A stretch of DNA of 64,000 nucleotides from Megachile rotundata (lineage: Eukaryota; Arthropoda; Insecta; Hymenoptera; Megachilidae): contig NC_134997.1 in the NCBI RefSeq assembly GCF_050947335.1, forward strand, positions 8,432,001 through 8,496,000. Reading direction: 5' to 3'. The notes beneath the pieces are model-generated. The model searched no databases. It was not told the origin of the DNA and saw only the letters and a program-made list of their open reading frames with translations. Position numbers and translations under genes: made by a program. Positions 12,268-24,655 of the stretch are shown piece by piece (within the stretch, counting starts at the first letter, position 1; each line of letters begins with the position of its first letter).

Positions 12268-12795
12268 TAGTAGGAAAAATTGGAGAAATTGTGCAAATTT
12301 TTGAGTTCTCAAATTTTTATATTTTCAAATTTTCAAATTTTTATTTCTCAAATTTAAAAAATGGCAAATTTTTTAATTGAATTCTCAAATTTCTAGACTC
12401 TCAAATTTTTGTGATCTTAAGCTGCAAATTTAAATATTGTGAAATTCACAAAGTGTGAAAATATAAAATTGTCTAATAGATAAGTTATTAATTTGTCAAA
12501 TTATTAAATTGCCAATCTGTCAAATTATATTTGTAGAAAAAATTTGAGAAATTGTGCAAATTTGTAAGTTCTCAAATTTTTATATTTTTAAGTTTTCAAA
12601 TTTTTATTTCTCAAATTTAAAAAATGGCAAATTTTTAAATTGGATTCTCATATTTCTATATTTTCAAATTCTTGTGATCTCAACTTGCAAATTTAAATAT
12701 TGTGAAATTCACAAAGTGTGAAAATATAAAATTATCTAATAGATAAGTTATTAATTTGTCAAATTATCAAATTGCCAATCTATCAAATTGTCGAT
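12268..12795. repeat. Tandem duplication of about 263 bp
   Basis: The phrase GTGCAAATTT and all that follows recur at 12291 and 12554. The two copies differ by scattered substitutions and small gaps. Each contains many CAAATTT runs. Confidence 0.85.
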
Positions 12796-13480
12796 TTGTC
12801 AGATTCCATAGACGTGCCTAAGTTTCCCTTTTCTCTCGATTGTCATAGGTTCGCCTTCCTCAAACTTTAAATTGCAAAAATTCCAATTTTCCCAAATTCC
12901 CTAAATTCCAAATTTCCGAACCACCCAAACCACAAATTACTCAATTTATGAAAGTATCTCACGCGATTGCCATTTTCCCCTGCTGTCGACTTTCAAACTA
13001 GAAAATAAAACTGCGAGTAAAAGCGAGGACTGTAAGTAAAAACGACGGTATCGCAACAGATGCGTTCGAAAGGAGACTTCACGTACTTTGCATGTTGGCG
13101 GAGTGCCATTTTACGAAGATTCTTCAGAGCGATGGTAACAATAACGATATACAGGAGTGTCGCGTTCGACGGCAGAATCTGAGTGGAGGAAAGATGAATA
13201 TCTGATATGGGAATCCGCTTCGTGTGAACGCGGGCAGGTCGCGTGTACGTGCGCGCAACAAAGCCGCATTGAGAACGAGCCGCAACGCGGCATTGTAAGT
13301 CGATGCAAATCGCGAAACAACAAGGAACACGGAGCGTCCCTCGGACGAGCAAATAGGAAATGGAACTTTCTTGTTCTCAAGCCTGCCTCGGCCATTTTCC
13401 GAGATTGAAGCCTGATAAACGCGTCGAACGACCCGTAAAACGATCGAAATGTATGTGCATAGATTTTTATGGTGGAAGAG
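12796..13480. other. Spacer with a GC-rich patch
   Basis: The patch 13000-13420 gives overlapping ORFs on both strands (up to 163 codons on the minus strand, partly inside the following array). None shows a domain or clear splice sites. Confidence 0.45.
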
Positions 13481-13800
13481 AGTGTGTTTGTTGTAGGTGG
13501 GAATTTGGGAAATTGGGGTTTGACGGGTGGTAGAGGCTTTTGGAAATTTTTGGGTGGAGGGGTTTTGGGAATGGAAGGAATTGGAATTTGTGGATTTTGG
13601 AGGTTTCCATTGCAAATTTCGGGGTTAACGTAAGGGGAAGTTTGGAATTTTGGTGGGGAGAGAATTTGGAGATTTGAAAATTTGGGGATTTTGGAAGTTG
13701 GAGAATAGAAAATGTTATTTGATAATTTGATAACTTAGGAATTTGGCAAATTAATAATTTGGCAGATTGGTAGATTGACAATTTGGGAATTGGACAATTT
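13481..13800. repeat. Decayed G-rich array
   Basis: Loose TTTGGGAAATTGGGG and TTTGGAGATTTG phrases. Period is poorly kept. Confidence 0.6.
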
Positions 13801-13824
13801 GAGAATAGGAATTTTATGGAAATT

Positions 13825-14395
13825 TAGACCAACCTGGGGAAATCTAGGGAAGTCTAAGGCAATCTAGGCAAATCTAGGAGGATCTAGGGAAATTTAAGGA
13901 ACTCTAAAGAAAGTTAGGAATTTCTAAGGAAATCGAGGGAGATCTAGGAGGATCTAGGGAAATCTAAGGAATTCTAGGGAAATCTGTGGAAATATAAGGA
14001 ACTCTAGAGAAATCGAGAGGGATTTAAGGAAATCTAGGGAAATTGAGGAAATCTATGAAAATATAGGGAAATCTATAGAAATCTAGGAAAATCTCATTTT
14101 GTGAAATCTGAAGGAGGCTCAGCAAACTTCTGGAAATCTAAGCAGAGCTATAAAAATTTATGAATATCTATCGAAATCTAGGGAAATCTAGAGAAGTCCA
14201 AGTAAACCTACGAAAATTTAGGGAAGTTTAGGGAAATCTAGGCAAACCTACGAGAATCTAAGAAAGTCAGACAATGAGTAAATCTGGGAAAATTTAGGGA
14301 AACATATACAAATCAAGGGAAATATAGGTAAATATGGTCGTTTAGAAATATCCAGGGGAATCTAAGGAAATTTAGAAGAATTTAGAAATAAGAGT
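13825..14395. repeat. Purine-rich array GGAAATCTAG
   Basis: About 50 loose units of AAATCTAGGG and variants (AATCTAAGG, AATTTAGGG). The plus strand is strongly purine-rich. Confidence 0.85.
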
Positions 14396-14739
14396 GAGAT
14401 TAGTACTTAACTGTACACAAGACTTACATGAAATTTTATAACAGATGCACACGACAAATATAATTTATTAATCGCCGTACTGAAATTACAAGAATATTGT
14501 AAAAATCCCTAGGTTTGAGGTCTCACTTTAAATCACGACAGACTCTCAACAAGCTCCGCAGGATCCAGGAACTGAACGCGCGTAGGACTACAAGCACGAT
14601 ACCGTGTACAGTCAACAGCAAACATCTCACTAGGAAAGTTTAGAAATTTGGAAAAATTTTGTATGTACATATATAAAATCACCCATGGATCATCAAAGAC
14701 TCAAATGGGAATGGTGACGTAGTCTTAATTCTTCACCAT
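14396..14739. other. Spacer, no gene recognised
   Basis: Unique sequence that includes the minus-strand copy of the 17-bp core at 14601-14624. Confidence 0.5.
14601..14624 (-). repeat. Dispersed 17-bp core motif, copy 5 (reverse orientation)
   Basis: The minus strand reads TTTGCTGTTGACTGTAC followed by ACGGT. It matches the copy at 44439-44468 exactly over the core. It is the only copy not preceded by a pyrimidine-rich array. Confidence 0.55.
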
Positions 14740-15185
14740 GTTGTTAAACATTAGAAGACCTCATATTAGTCTACACTTAAATTGTTACATCTACAAGGTC
14801 CACAAATTAGGAAGTCCACAACTCATCGTCAAGTTGTCAAATTTTCAAGGACTACAAATTAATTAATCTTGAAATTGTTAAATCATCAAGCATCTCAAGT
14901 TGTTAAAATCCTAGACGACCACAACTTCTTAGCCCATTCCCAAGTTATTGAATCCTAGAAGATCATATATTAACCCACCCTCAAATCGTCATATCACTTC
15001 TCAACTCATGCCAAAATTATCGAATCCTAGAAGACTACAAATCAACTCAGCTCCAAATTGTCAAATCCTAGAATACCACAACTTCCAACCCCATCCATAA
15101 ATTATTAAATCCTAGAGGACCACAAATCAACCCACCTCAAACTATCAAATCCCTTAATCCTCACTAATCCTAAAAAATTCCTGAA
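14740..15185. repeat. Imperfect repeat of about 57 bp with CCTAGAAGACCACAAAT
   Basis: AATCCTAGAAGACCAC or variants recur at about 14750, 14911, 14954, 15024, 15070 and 15109. The plus strand is poor in G. Confidence 0.6.
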
Positions 15186-15237
15186 GATAAAGAAGTAACA
15201 AGCCCCGTCCCCATAGATTTACCTAACTAGTAAAGAT

Positions 15238-15262
15238 GATTTGCCAGTGACTGTACTTACGC
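15238..15262 (+). repeat. Dispersed 17-bp core motif, copy 2
   Basis: Contains TTTGCCAGTGACTGTAC followed by TTACGCAACGTGG, about 55 bp after a G-poor repeat. Confidence 0.6.
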
Positions 15263-15845
15263 AACGTGGCGCTCGCGCGAGTCACAAAGCGTAAAAGACG
15301 CACGCGTGTGCCGGCCAGGACACATTAAGATCATGATGTTACGCGACAGTGACATACCGTCAAGAATGCCGCGAGTACGTGCGGTGAGGTGCGTATCGTG
15401 GAGCAAAGCTGATTTATAACGATCCTAATGGAAATAAAAGCAGGCGAACTCGTAGACGCTCGAGCGCGCGCGCGGGCGCGCGTGCATTACACGCCGGGAT
15501 AGCACGCGTTCATAACGCCCGGCGACAATGACATATCGTCCGGAATGTAAGGAACACGAACGCGTCTCTTTCCTCGAGAGGGTATCCTCGTGTTTGCACC
15601 GAGAAAACTCGTAAAAATCCGCGATACCAGAAAAATCAGCCAACCATGCGAAAGCGTGAGCGCAAAGTTGCTGCAACGAGTATGGCTGGTTATGGTGCCA
15701 TTTTTCGCGACTGCAATTATGTTGCAACGGACGTGTTGTGATTTAAGGATCTTGTAGGTTCAGTCGCTGGGTATTCGTGAAATACCTACTTAGTTATGGG
15801 GTTAGGTTAGGTTAGGACGTTGGTTCTATGGTTGGTAGTGTGGTT
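15263..15845. other. GC-rich spacer
   Basis: Contains a CG-dense patch (15260-15560), with an alternating CGCGCGCGCGGGCGCGCG run near 15463. It ends in a TTAGGTTAGGTTAGG run near 15803. A 100-codon minus-strand ORF (15727-15425) shows no domain. Confidence 0.5.
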
Positions 15846-16345
15846 GATATAGGGAGATTTGAAGATTGGAGAATGGAGGATTTTGGAGTTTTGGAGGAGG
15901 GTGAGAGGGTAGGAAATTTGGGGGGTTGGAGGTAAGGGAAGTTAAAAATTTGGGAATTTGAGGATTTATGGAGTGGGAAGTTTGGGAAATCTGGGGAGTT
16001 GGGGATTTGGAGAATTCAGAGATTGGTGATTTGGGGGTTTGGAAATTTGGGGATTTGAGGATTTGAGAGTTTAGGGATTTGGAGATTTAGGGATTTGGGA
16101 GTTTGGACATTTGCGGAAATGTAGATTTGAGAATTCGGGGATTTAGAAGTCTGGAGATTTGGAGATGTGGAGTTTTAGAGATTTGGAGATTCAGAGATTT
16201 AGAGATTTAGAGATTTAGAGATTTAGGGATTTGGTGTTTTGGAGATTTGGAGATTTGGAAATTTAGAGTTTCAGAGATTTGGATGTTTGGAGTTTTAGAA
16301 ATTTGGAGATTTAGAGTTTTAGAGATTTTAAAGTTTGGAGTTTTA
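15846..16345. repeat. G-rich array TTTGGAGA / TTTAGAGA
   Basis: 8-bp units, best kept at 16140-16320, including a run of about four TTTAGAGA. Confidence 0.85.
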
Positions 16346-17048
16346 GGAATCCAACAATTCTATGATTTTAGAATTTCATGATATGGATTATAAGAAGATA
16401 TATTTCATTGAATATGGAGATATAGTTTATTCCAATATACAAATTTTAAACTCCAAAATTTCCAATTTCGAGAATTTCCTACCCTGAAAACTTCCAAACA
16501 TGCTCCACCAAAAAATTCCACAAAAATATTTAGAAATCCCCAAAATCAAATAACTAGAAAATAAATAAAATTTGCATGAAAGTAACTTTTTAAAAAAAGA
16601 AAAGAGGGAAGTAAAGCGAGTGAAAATTCCTTATGTAAGGACGGTTCTTGAGCGAGGACGGTTCTCTGCAGACACCTGTTTTGATGGTATCTGGGGTCTG
16701 ATTAGGCATGTTGGCGCTGGGAACGACGTGCCACAAGAATTTCACTTTTGTTAACTGGTGCCGGGTGAGGAAACCCTTGGTTGTTTTATTCGGGAAATAT
16801 TGTAGCACTCTGGTTATCCGTTAGGGATCTACTTAATTACTAGGATTACGGAGCTGTTATTACTGCTGCGATTGCCGAGTAGCTGCTCCAATTGCATGGA
16901 GTATGTCGTAGTTTATGGTGTAATTGAAAGGAAGGTACTGGTGTAAAAGTAAATAAAGAATGCGAGATCGACATTGATTGTGTTGAAACTTCCTTCAGAA
17001 GGCGTTGAAATGGAGAGTGCAGAATAATTGACATAAGTGTTGGTTTAT
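16346..17048. other. Spacer, no gene recognised
   Basis: Unique sequence with short ORFs only. Confidence 0.5.
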
Positions 17049-17765
17049 GAAATTGATGGAGTTCATAAAATTGATGGAACTGATGAAGCTATGAAATTTA
17101 TGAAATTCATCAAAATTGATAAAAAATGATAAAAATTGATAACATTGATTAAATTGATAAAATCATTAAAATTGATGAAATTGATAAAATTGATAAAGTT
17201 GACAAAATTGATAAAGTTGACAAAATTGATAAAATTAATGGAACTGATAGAATTGATAGAATTGATAGAATTGATAGAACTGACAGAACTGACAGAACTG
17301 ATAGAATTGATAGAATTGATAGAATTGACAGAATTAATAAAATTGATGGAATTGATAGAATTGATAGAATTGATAGAATTGATGGAATTGATGGAATTGA
17401 TGGAACTGACAGAATTGATAGAATTGATAGAATTGACAGAATTAATCAAATTGATGGAATTGATGGAACTGATAGAATTGATAGAATTGACAGAATTAAT
17501 CAAATTGATGGAATTGATAGAATTGATAGAACTGACAGAACTGATAGAATTGATAGAATTGGCAGAATTGATAGAATTGACAGAATTGATAGAATTGATA
17601 CAATTGATACAATTGATACAATTGATACAATTAATACAATTGATACAATTGATACAATTGATAGAATTGTTACAATTGATAGAACTGACAGAATTGATAG
17701 AATTAATAGTATTGATAAAATTGATAATATTGATAATATTAATAAAATTGACAAAATTGGTAATA
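17049..17765. repeat. 9-bp array GATAGAATT
   Basis: About 75 units of GATAGAATT with variants GATGGAATT, GACAGAATT, GATAAAATT and, in one block (17590-17660), GATACAATT. Long ORFs on both strands (243, 146 and 84 codons) are made of three-residue repeats and are artefacts. Each full unit reads TGATAG, the consensus of GATA factors. Confidence 0.95.
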
Positions 17766-18879
17766 TATTGGTACTATATCTTTAAAGTCTCCTTGAAAAC
17801 CCAACTAATGTTCATCAAACTTTTATCAAAGCTTCCAAATTGTTTTACCAAACATAACATCCTATAATCAATAAATTTATTTCACAAAACAAATCTCAAA
17901 TGTACCTAACTTTTTAAGTATTGTTATTACACCATCAAAGGTACTAACCACAAATGTAACTGTTTGTTTGATCATACCTTTCTTTGACGATCATTTGGTA
18001 AACGCTTTTGTAAAATCTAATGGCAAAAGAGAAAATGGTGTCGCTTCATTTGCTATCGTTCCAATTGCGGTTACAGCGAAATCGGATTCACTTATGGTTC
18101 ACTAAACAAAGGGCAAATCTGATTTCACTTGCGGCTGTGGGTCAATACGCGATTTGCATTCTATAAGCTTTCCTGTACGTTCCGCCATGAGACATTGATT
18201 AACGAGATGTTTAGAAACCGTCATGGGAGATTATTGATTCTCATTGCATGGAAATAAAGAAGTCTGCAGTCACTATACGTCGAATATACTATTATTCATA
18301 CTTGAGTGTACTACACGGTATTTGTCGTATTTTTCTATGACGTTAAGTTTGCAAACCAATTTTATATTAATACTGTTTATACTTTCCATACGTGTAATAT
18401 GATGGCAATATTATTCACTCGAGTAGTTTAAAAATTGAGGAATTGAAGAATTGAAGAATTGAAAAATGGCAAAACTGAAAAATTGAAAAATTGAAAATTT
18501 ACCTATTTCAACATTTAAAAATTTGACCAATTGTGCATGTAACACGTTACGTAAAGGAAGCAAACATGTCCGAGTGTACCAGGCTCGTCCAGCAGAGAGA
18601 GAGCCTATCATATCGACGTTCGAATAAAAGCAACGAAACAAACAGGTCGTTGTTCGATGCAACGGAGAAAGTTTCATAAATCTGCAAGCTAAAGGCCTGG
18701 CCTGAAGAGGTCCTTGCTGTGGGAGGACCAGGCTGAATGCCGCGAAGGAAAGCGAGAGTAAGGTTCTTCAGGAGGAACCAGTCTCATCCTCAACTGACCA
18801 CGTGTGCAAAGGCTGCGTACGAGAGGCGACACTCTTATTGGTGTCTTTGATGTTTCGTGACCTGATCTTTTAAATTGCT
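17766..18879. other. Spacer, no gene recognised
   Basis: Unique sequence. A run of GAATTGAA units at 18435-18500 is a small decayed array. Confidence 0.5.
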
Positions 18880-19755
18880 CAATGTTTTAAATTCTCAAAA
18901 TTTTCAAATTTCCAAATTCTCAGGTTTCCAAATTCTCAAGTTTCCAAGTTCTCAAATTTTCAAATTCTCAAGTTTCCAAATTCTCAAGTTTTCAAGTTTT
19001 CAAATTTCCAAATTCTCAAGTTTCCAAATTCTCAAATTTCCAAATTTCCAAATTTCCAAATCTCCAAATCCCCAAATCCCTGAATCCCCAAATCCCTAAA
19101 TCCCCGAATCCCCGAATCTCCAAATCCCCCAATCCCCTAATCTCCAAATCTCCAAATCCCCAAATCCCCAAATCGCCAAATTCCCGAATCCCCGAATCCC
19201 CAAATCTCCAAATCCCCAAATCCCCGAATCCCCAAATCCCTAAATCCCCGAATCCCCGAATCCCCAAAACCCCGAATCTCCAAATCCCCAAATCCCCAAA
19301 TCCCCAAATCCCCAAATTCCCAAATCTCCAAATCTCCAAATCCCCCAATCCCCTAATCCCCAAATCTCCAAATCCCCAAATCCCCAAATCGCCAAATTCC
19401 CGAATCCCCGAATCCCCAAATCCCCAAATCCCCAAATCCCCAAATCCCCAAATCCCCAAATCCCCAAATCCCCAAATCCCTCAATCCCCGAATCCCCAAA
19501 TTCCGAAATCCCCGAATCCCCGAATCCCCAAAACCTCGAACCCCCAAATCCTCAAATCCCCAAGTTCCCAAATCCCCAAATCCTCAAATCCCCCAATCCC
19601 CGAATCCCCCAATCCCCAAATCCCCAAATCCCCAAATCCCCAAATCCCCAAATCCCTAATCCCTCCACTTCTCAAACTTCCTACATTCGCAATATCTCCA
19701 AACCATCAATTCCCCCTATTTCCATATATCCTCAAATTCTAAACCTCCAAATCCA
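18880..19755. repeat. C-rich array: TTCTCAAG, then CCCCAAAT
   Basis: Begins with TTCCAAATTCTCAAG units (18890-19040) and turns into about 75 units of CCCCAAAT and CCCCGAAT (19050-19665). The plus strand is almost free of G apart from CG. Minus-strand ORFs of up to 147 codons rich in GIWGFGDL are artefacts. Confidence 0.95.
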
Positions 19756-19807
19756 CCATCTGAAAATGACTGGACTTAAATTGTAGTCCAGTCGGCGGAT
19801 ATTCCTT

Positions 19808-19836
19808 AGGGAAGCCAGATTTGCCACTGACTGTAC
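19808..19836 (+). repeat. Dispersed 17-bp core motif, copy 3
   Basis: AGGGAAGCCAGA precedes TTTGCCACTGACTGTAC. Downstream it shares GGCCGG with copy 4. It lies about 60 bp after the C-rich array. Confidence 0.65.
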
Positions 19837-20529
19837 AGGAGGCGTACAAGGCCGGGTCCTCGTATCGGAAGGTAGCATCCTCCCGGGCAAACGCACACGC
19901 CGCTATCAGCGTGTACTATGACGTGATACATGACGCGGGCCGCGATAATAATCGTCGAAAGGTATTCGAAGCCCTTGCAGGATGTTCCAGCCGGCTGTAT
20001 CGGCGGAAAAAAGCCGAAGAAAGGACTCCTTATCGGCGCTGTTCATCTGCATAATCTGGCCGCTCGATAACCTATGACCGTGTAATTTATTGACAGTCAC
20101 TCGTTGCCTCGTGTAGATCTTTTTGTCAGGTGATTCTTGAAAAATACCTTCACTGACGTTACATGTGTACTCTGACTGCCAGATATTTATAGTCGACGAC
20201 TCATTCGGTCTGGTGACAATTGCAGTTTTTAGCTAACTTTTAGCTGCTGATGGATGTGGAGCTTTCATGGCTGGGTTAGTCAATTGATTTCTGTACGCCA
20301 GACTATTGATTTCTGTAGGTTAGACTGTTAATATCTGTGGCATAGTTTGATTTTACTTGAGTGTTGGGTGATGACCCACTAGGTGACAGAGTTTCTCTTC
20401 AGGGTTGACAGTGATCTTGGAAAAGGAAATGTTGTTGACAATTTCTATTTGTAATAGAGAGCTGCAATGGGAGATGATTGATTGGGTTAAAGGTTGGGTA
20501 AGGAATTAGATATACAGTTGTGGTATGTA
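19837..20529. other. Spacer, no gene recognised
   Basis: GC-rich to 20060, then unique AT-richer sequence. Confidence 0.5.
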
Positions 20530-21245
20530 GGTAACTATGTGCCTAAGTAGGCTGCTGATTCTGAAGGCAGATATTTAAGTAGGTTCTGAATTATGTAGGT
20601 AAGTAGGTATTTAACTGGGTTCTGGATTATATGGGCAATCAAGTATCTGACTGGGCTCTTGATTATGTAGATCATTAGATGTCTAATTAGGTTGTGGATT
20701 ATGTGGGTTACTAAGTACATAACTAGGCTATGGATTATGTAGGCACCTAAGTACCTAACTAGGTTATGGATTATATAGGCACCTAAGTACCTAACTATGT
20801 TGTGGATTATCTGGACACCCAAGTACCTAGCTAGGTTGTGGATTACCTGGACAGCTAAGTACATAACTAGGTTATGGATTACCTGGACATCCAAGTACTT
20901 AGCTAGGTTGTGGATTATCTAGATACCCAAGTACTTAGCTAGGATGTAGATTACCTGGTGAGTGTACTAAGTGGATAACTAGGTATCTGACTGAGTTGTG
21001 GATCATGTGGGTTACTAGGTACCTAACTAGGGTTTGGACTATGTAAGCCACTAGGTACCTAACTAGGTTGTGGATAATATAGGTCACTAGATACGTAACT
21101 AGGTTCTGGACCATATCAATCACTCGATACCTGACTACGTTCTGGATCATGTAGGTCACTAGATACCTAGCAAGGTTCTGAATCATGTAGGTTCCTAAGT
21201 GCCTAACTAGGTATCCAAATTATGTAGTTACTCAAATATCTAACC
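20530..21245. repeat. 36-bp minisatellite
   Basis: About 19 copies of a 36-bp unit marked by TGGATTATGTAGG and AAGTACCTAACTAGG. Because 36 is divisible by three, the minus strand reads as 12-residue repeats (IIHNLVRYL), which I regard as an artefact. Confidence 0.9.
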
Positions 21246-21955
21246 AGAGTAGTAAACTAGACTGCAACCAGAGATCTACCCAAGTTTTATGACACCAATT
21301 AAAATATCTAACTACCTAATTACCAAAGTACCCTCGTGATTACAAAGAAAATTAAGTCCCGCATCCAAATGGAGAATATAGATGCAAATTTTGTGAAGCA
21401 CCCTATACTTCACCCGAGTCCTCGCATTTTTAACAAAATTATTACCAACCGTCGCTATCATATCTGATCAAACATAGCTCACACATTCCCCACCGGACAC
21501 GCTTGTCAACCGAAAATCTCGAAACTATGCGTGTCGCAATAAATATAATTACAATAATCTAGTATTATATGAGTCCACGGGAATTCACTTGATACTCGTC
21601 GAAACAACTCAATAAATTCGTATTGGTCCATATAAAGAGAGCCAAGCGTAGCTACGGCGTTCATGGTCCGCTGAGCTCACGCTGGCCACTGATACGTCAT
21701 TGATATGGTTATTGTTGGTAGATTTCTCATTTTGTCCGAACCATGACTTACAATATCTGCTGTTTTATATGGACAGCTTCCTGCAATGAAATCCATTGTA
21801 CATTGACTAATTCTTGAACATAAATTACTTCGATTCATATTCTTCAAGTTTCATTTTAATTTTATTTAGATCATAAGTGGATTGTTGAAGTATGATGTGA
21901 ATGATGATCTGTTAGACTTTAGGAGGTGCATTTAATGGGTCTGTTAGGGGTCGAT
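21246..21955. other. Spacer, no gene recognised
   Basis: AT-rich unique sequence with short ORFs only. Confidence 0.55.
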
Positions 21956-22430
21956 GTTAGGGTCTTCAACATCCACATTCATGAACATGACGAGGTTAAA
22001 GATTTGTGACGTCCAGATTTAGAGATAATACAAGTCCAAACAACTGTGATGATCAAATTTGTGGACATCACTAAGTCATACAGTTGCGACGTCTAGGTTC
22101 ATGACCATCACAAGTTCAAGCACTTGTAACGTCCACATTCATGAGCATGACAAGGTTAAACATTTGTGACGTCCAGATTTAGGGATAACTGATGTCCAAA
22201 CACCTGTGATGATTAAATTTGTGGACATCACTAGGTCAAACAGTTGCGACGTCTAGGTTCATGACCATCACAAGTTCAAGCACTTGTAACGTCCACATTC
22301 ATGAACATGACAAGTTTAAAGATTTGTGAGGTCCAGATTGATGACCATCACAAGTCCAAACCCTAGTGACGTCCACATTCTTAAACATCAAAAGTCCAAA
22401 CCCTCCGTCTAGAAGAACATCACAATCTTA
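21956..22430. repeat. 42-bp minisatellite carrying GTGACGTCC
   Basis: Units of about 42 bp marked by GTGACGTCCA and CATGACAAGGTTAAA. Variants repeat in a higher order of about 168 bp: the order near 22005-22130 recurs near 22167-22290. Confidence 0.85.
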
Positions 22431-23115
22431 TCCAATGTAATCAGTTTCCTCTTGAACTAACCTTCAAAATAAAAATGCTCATTTGACCACAACAAACCCT
22501 CATGATCAGGTGATCAGCCTCCACCTCAAGGTATTCGAGATCGAACAATGCAGCTCCATCAAGAAATGATTGGTTCAGCGTTCATCAAGCCATCGGATGA
22601 GTTGCAACACCGTCAGGCTTAACGATTCTGTAAGGCTACCGCTATTTGTCGAATTAAATCACGTTAATCCATTCGTGATTCTACGATCGAATTGCAGCAC
22701 GGTAGTCTCGATCCGCGACCAGATCCTTAGATCCCCTCGAACACTCGTTAAGAACATTCCGCGACCAACCTGGACTCCTCTGTCCCTTCAGCGAACCGGT
22801 AAGCCAGGATACGATCTGGGCCTGAACTGTGTATAGTAGTTAGACGGTTGGTTGTTCGAGTGCGATCTCGCACAATGCAACCGTGATTTGTCGACTTTGG
22901 ACGAGATCGATGCTGGTACGTGCAATCAACCCGAGCTACGTTCTCGTGTATGCCGAGGGAAAAATTCTACGGCTGCTAATTAAAGGCGGAGAGAGTTGTG
23001 CAACCGGGATGTGGTGAAGTATCTGCAGCAGGGATATGGACTGTTCGTTACTTCAGTATACCTTGCTAATTTAATTTTATTGTTGTGGGGTTTTAAGGGG
23101 TTATACAGATTTACA
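22431..23115. other. GC-richer spacer, no gene recognised
   Basis: An 88-codon plus-strand ORF (22570-22836) shows no domain. Confidence 0.5.
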
Positions 23116-24175
23116 CAGAAATCCCCAAATTTCTAATTTCCTATATCTTTAAATTCCTAAACCCTCACATCCCCACATTTCTAATTTTCCATATCTCCAA
23201 ATCCCTAAATCCCCAACTCCTCAAATTCCCCAATTTCTAATTTTCCATATCTCCAAATCCCCAAATCCCGAACTCTTCAAATTCCTCAATTTCTAATTTT
23301 CCATATCCCCAAATCCCCAAATCCCCAAATCCCCAAATCCCCAAATCCACAAACTTCTAATTTTCCATATCTCCAAATCCCTAAATCCCCACATACCCAA
23401 ATCCCCAAATCCTCAAATTCCCCAATTTCTAATTTTCCATATCTCCAAATCCCCAAATCCTCAAACTTCTAATTTTCCATATCTCCAAATCCCTAAATCC
23501 CCAAATCCCCAAATCCTCAAATTCCCCAATTTCTAATTTTCCATATCTCCAAATCCCCAAATCCCCAAATCCCCAAATCCCCAAATCCCCAAATCCTCAA
23601 GTCCTCAAACTTCTAATTTTCCATATCTCCAAATCCCTAAATCCCCAAATCCCCAAATACCCAAATCCCTAAATCCCCAACTCCTAAAATTCCCCAATTT
23701 CTAATTTTCCATATCTCCAAATCCCCAAATCCCCAACTCCTCAAATTCCTCAATTTCTAATTTTCCATATCCCCAAATCCCCAAATCCTCAAATCCCCAA
23801 ACCCCCAAATCTTCAAATCCTCAAACTTCTAATTTTCCATATCTCCAAATCCCTAAATCCCCACATACCCAAATCCCCAAATCCTCAAATTCCCCAATTT
23901 CTAATTTTCCATATCTCCAAATCCCTAAATCCCCAAATCCCCAAATCCTCAAATTCCCCAATTTCTAATTTTCCATATCTCCAAATCCCCAAATCCCCAA
24001 ATCCTCAAGTCCTCAAACTTCTAATTTTCCATATCTCCAAATCCCTAAATCCCCAAATCCCCAAGTCCCCAAATACCCAAATCTCCAAATCCTCAAATTC
24101 CCCAATTTCTAATTTTCCATACCTCCAAATTCCTAAACCCTCAAATCCCCAAATTTATAATTTTCCACATCCTCA
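23116..24175. repeat. C-rich higher-order array with TTCTAATTTTCCATATC spacer
   Basis: Runs of CCCCAAAT are punctuated about 15 times by TTCTAATTTTCCATATCTCC, with spacings of roughly 50-110 bp. The larger order includes alternating CCCAATTTC and CTCAAACTTC starts. Confidence 0.95.
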
Positions 24176-24655
24176 AATCGTTCACCATAAGACGTCGTTC
24201 ACAACAGAATTCCGTCCCCCTAAATCGCTATCGTAAACAATAAAATGGCGTGCAACAAGAAGTCAGCTGTTGGTGACAAGAGTAGATCGCGCCTTTTTGT
24301 GATTTTCTGCCAGACAGTTTTAGGTGTGCCAACACGATAGTAAGTCGACAAATCGCACAGCTATTGTGATATTCTTGTCAAACTACCGTTCGTGGGTTTT
24401 TGTCCGATCGCGTGGAATGGGACACTTGGGCGTTCGGTTATAACTTTGGCAGATAAGATCTGGCTGCCTGTTCGTGGACGAATTTTTCTTCGGGCGCTGC
24501 TATTTTAGTAGCTCTACACTGTAGACTTTAGCGAATTGTTGCGGTTCGGATTTCGAAGTGGGTGTTAATGGAACTTGTATTCTTTGTTTGCTCAAGTACT
24601 TATCGGTGCTCGATCTGAGTCTGCTGAGAAGGTTTTTGTTGAGGAGGAAATTTGA
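24176..24655. other. Spacer between inverted arrays
   Basis: About 480 bp of GC-richer unique sequence with no gene recognised. Confidence 0.55.

Noticed and set aside
13124..13615. 163-codon minus-strand ORF
   Set aside because: Its first part lies in a decayed G-rich array and the rest in a GC-rich patch where several frames are open.
17136..17867. 243-codon ORF of LIELIE and LTELIK repeats
   Set aside because: The 9-bp repeat period keeps all frames open on both strands. Simple residues and no start context show that it is an array artefact.
19016..19675. Overlapping minus-strand ORFs of GIWGFGDL repeats
   Set aside because: They mirror the CCCCAAAT array. No unique part.
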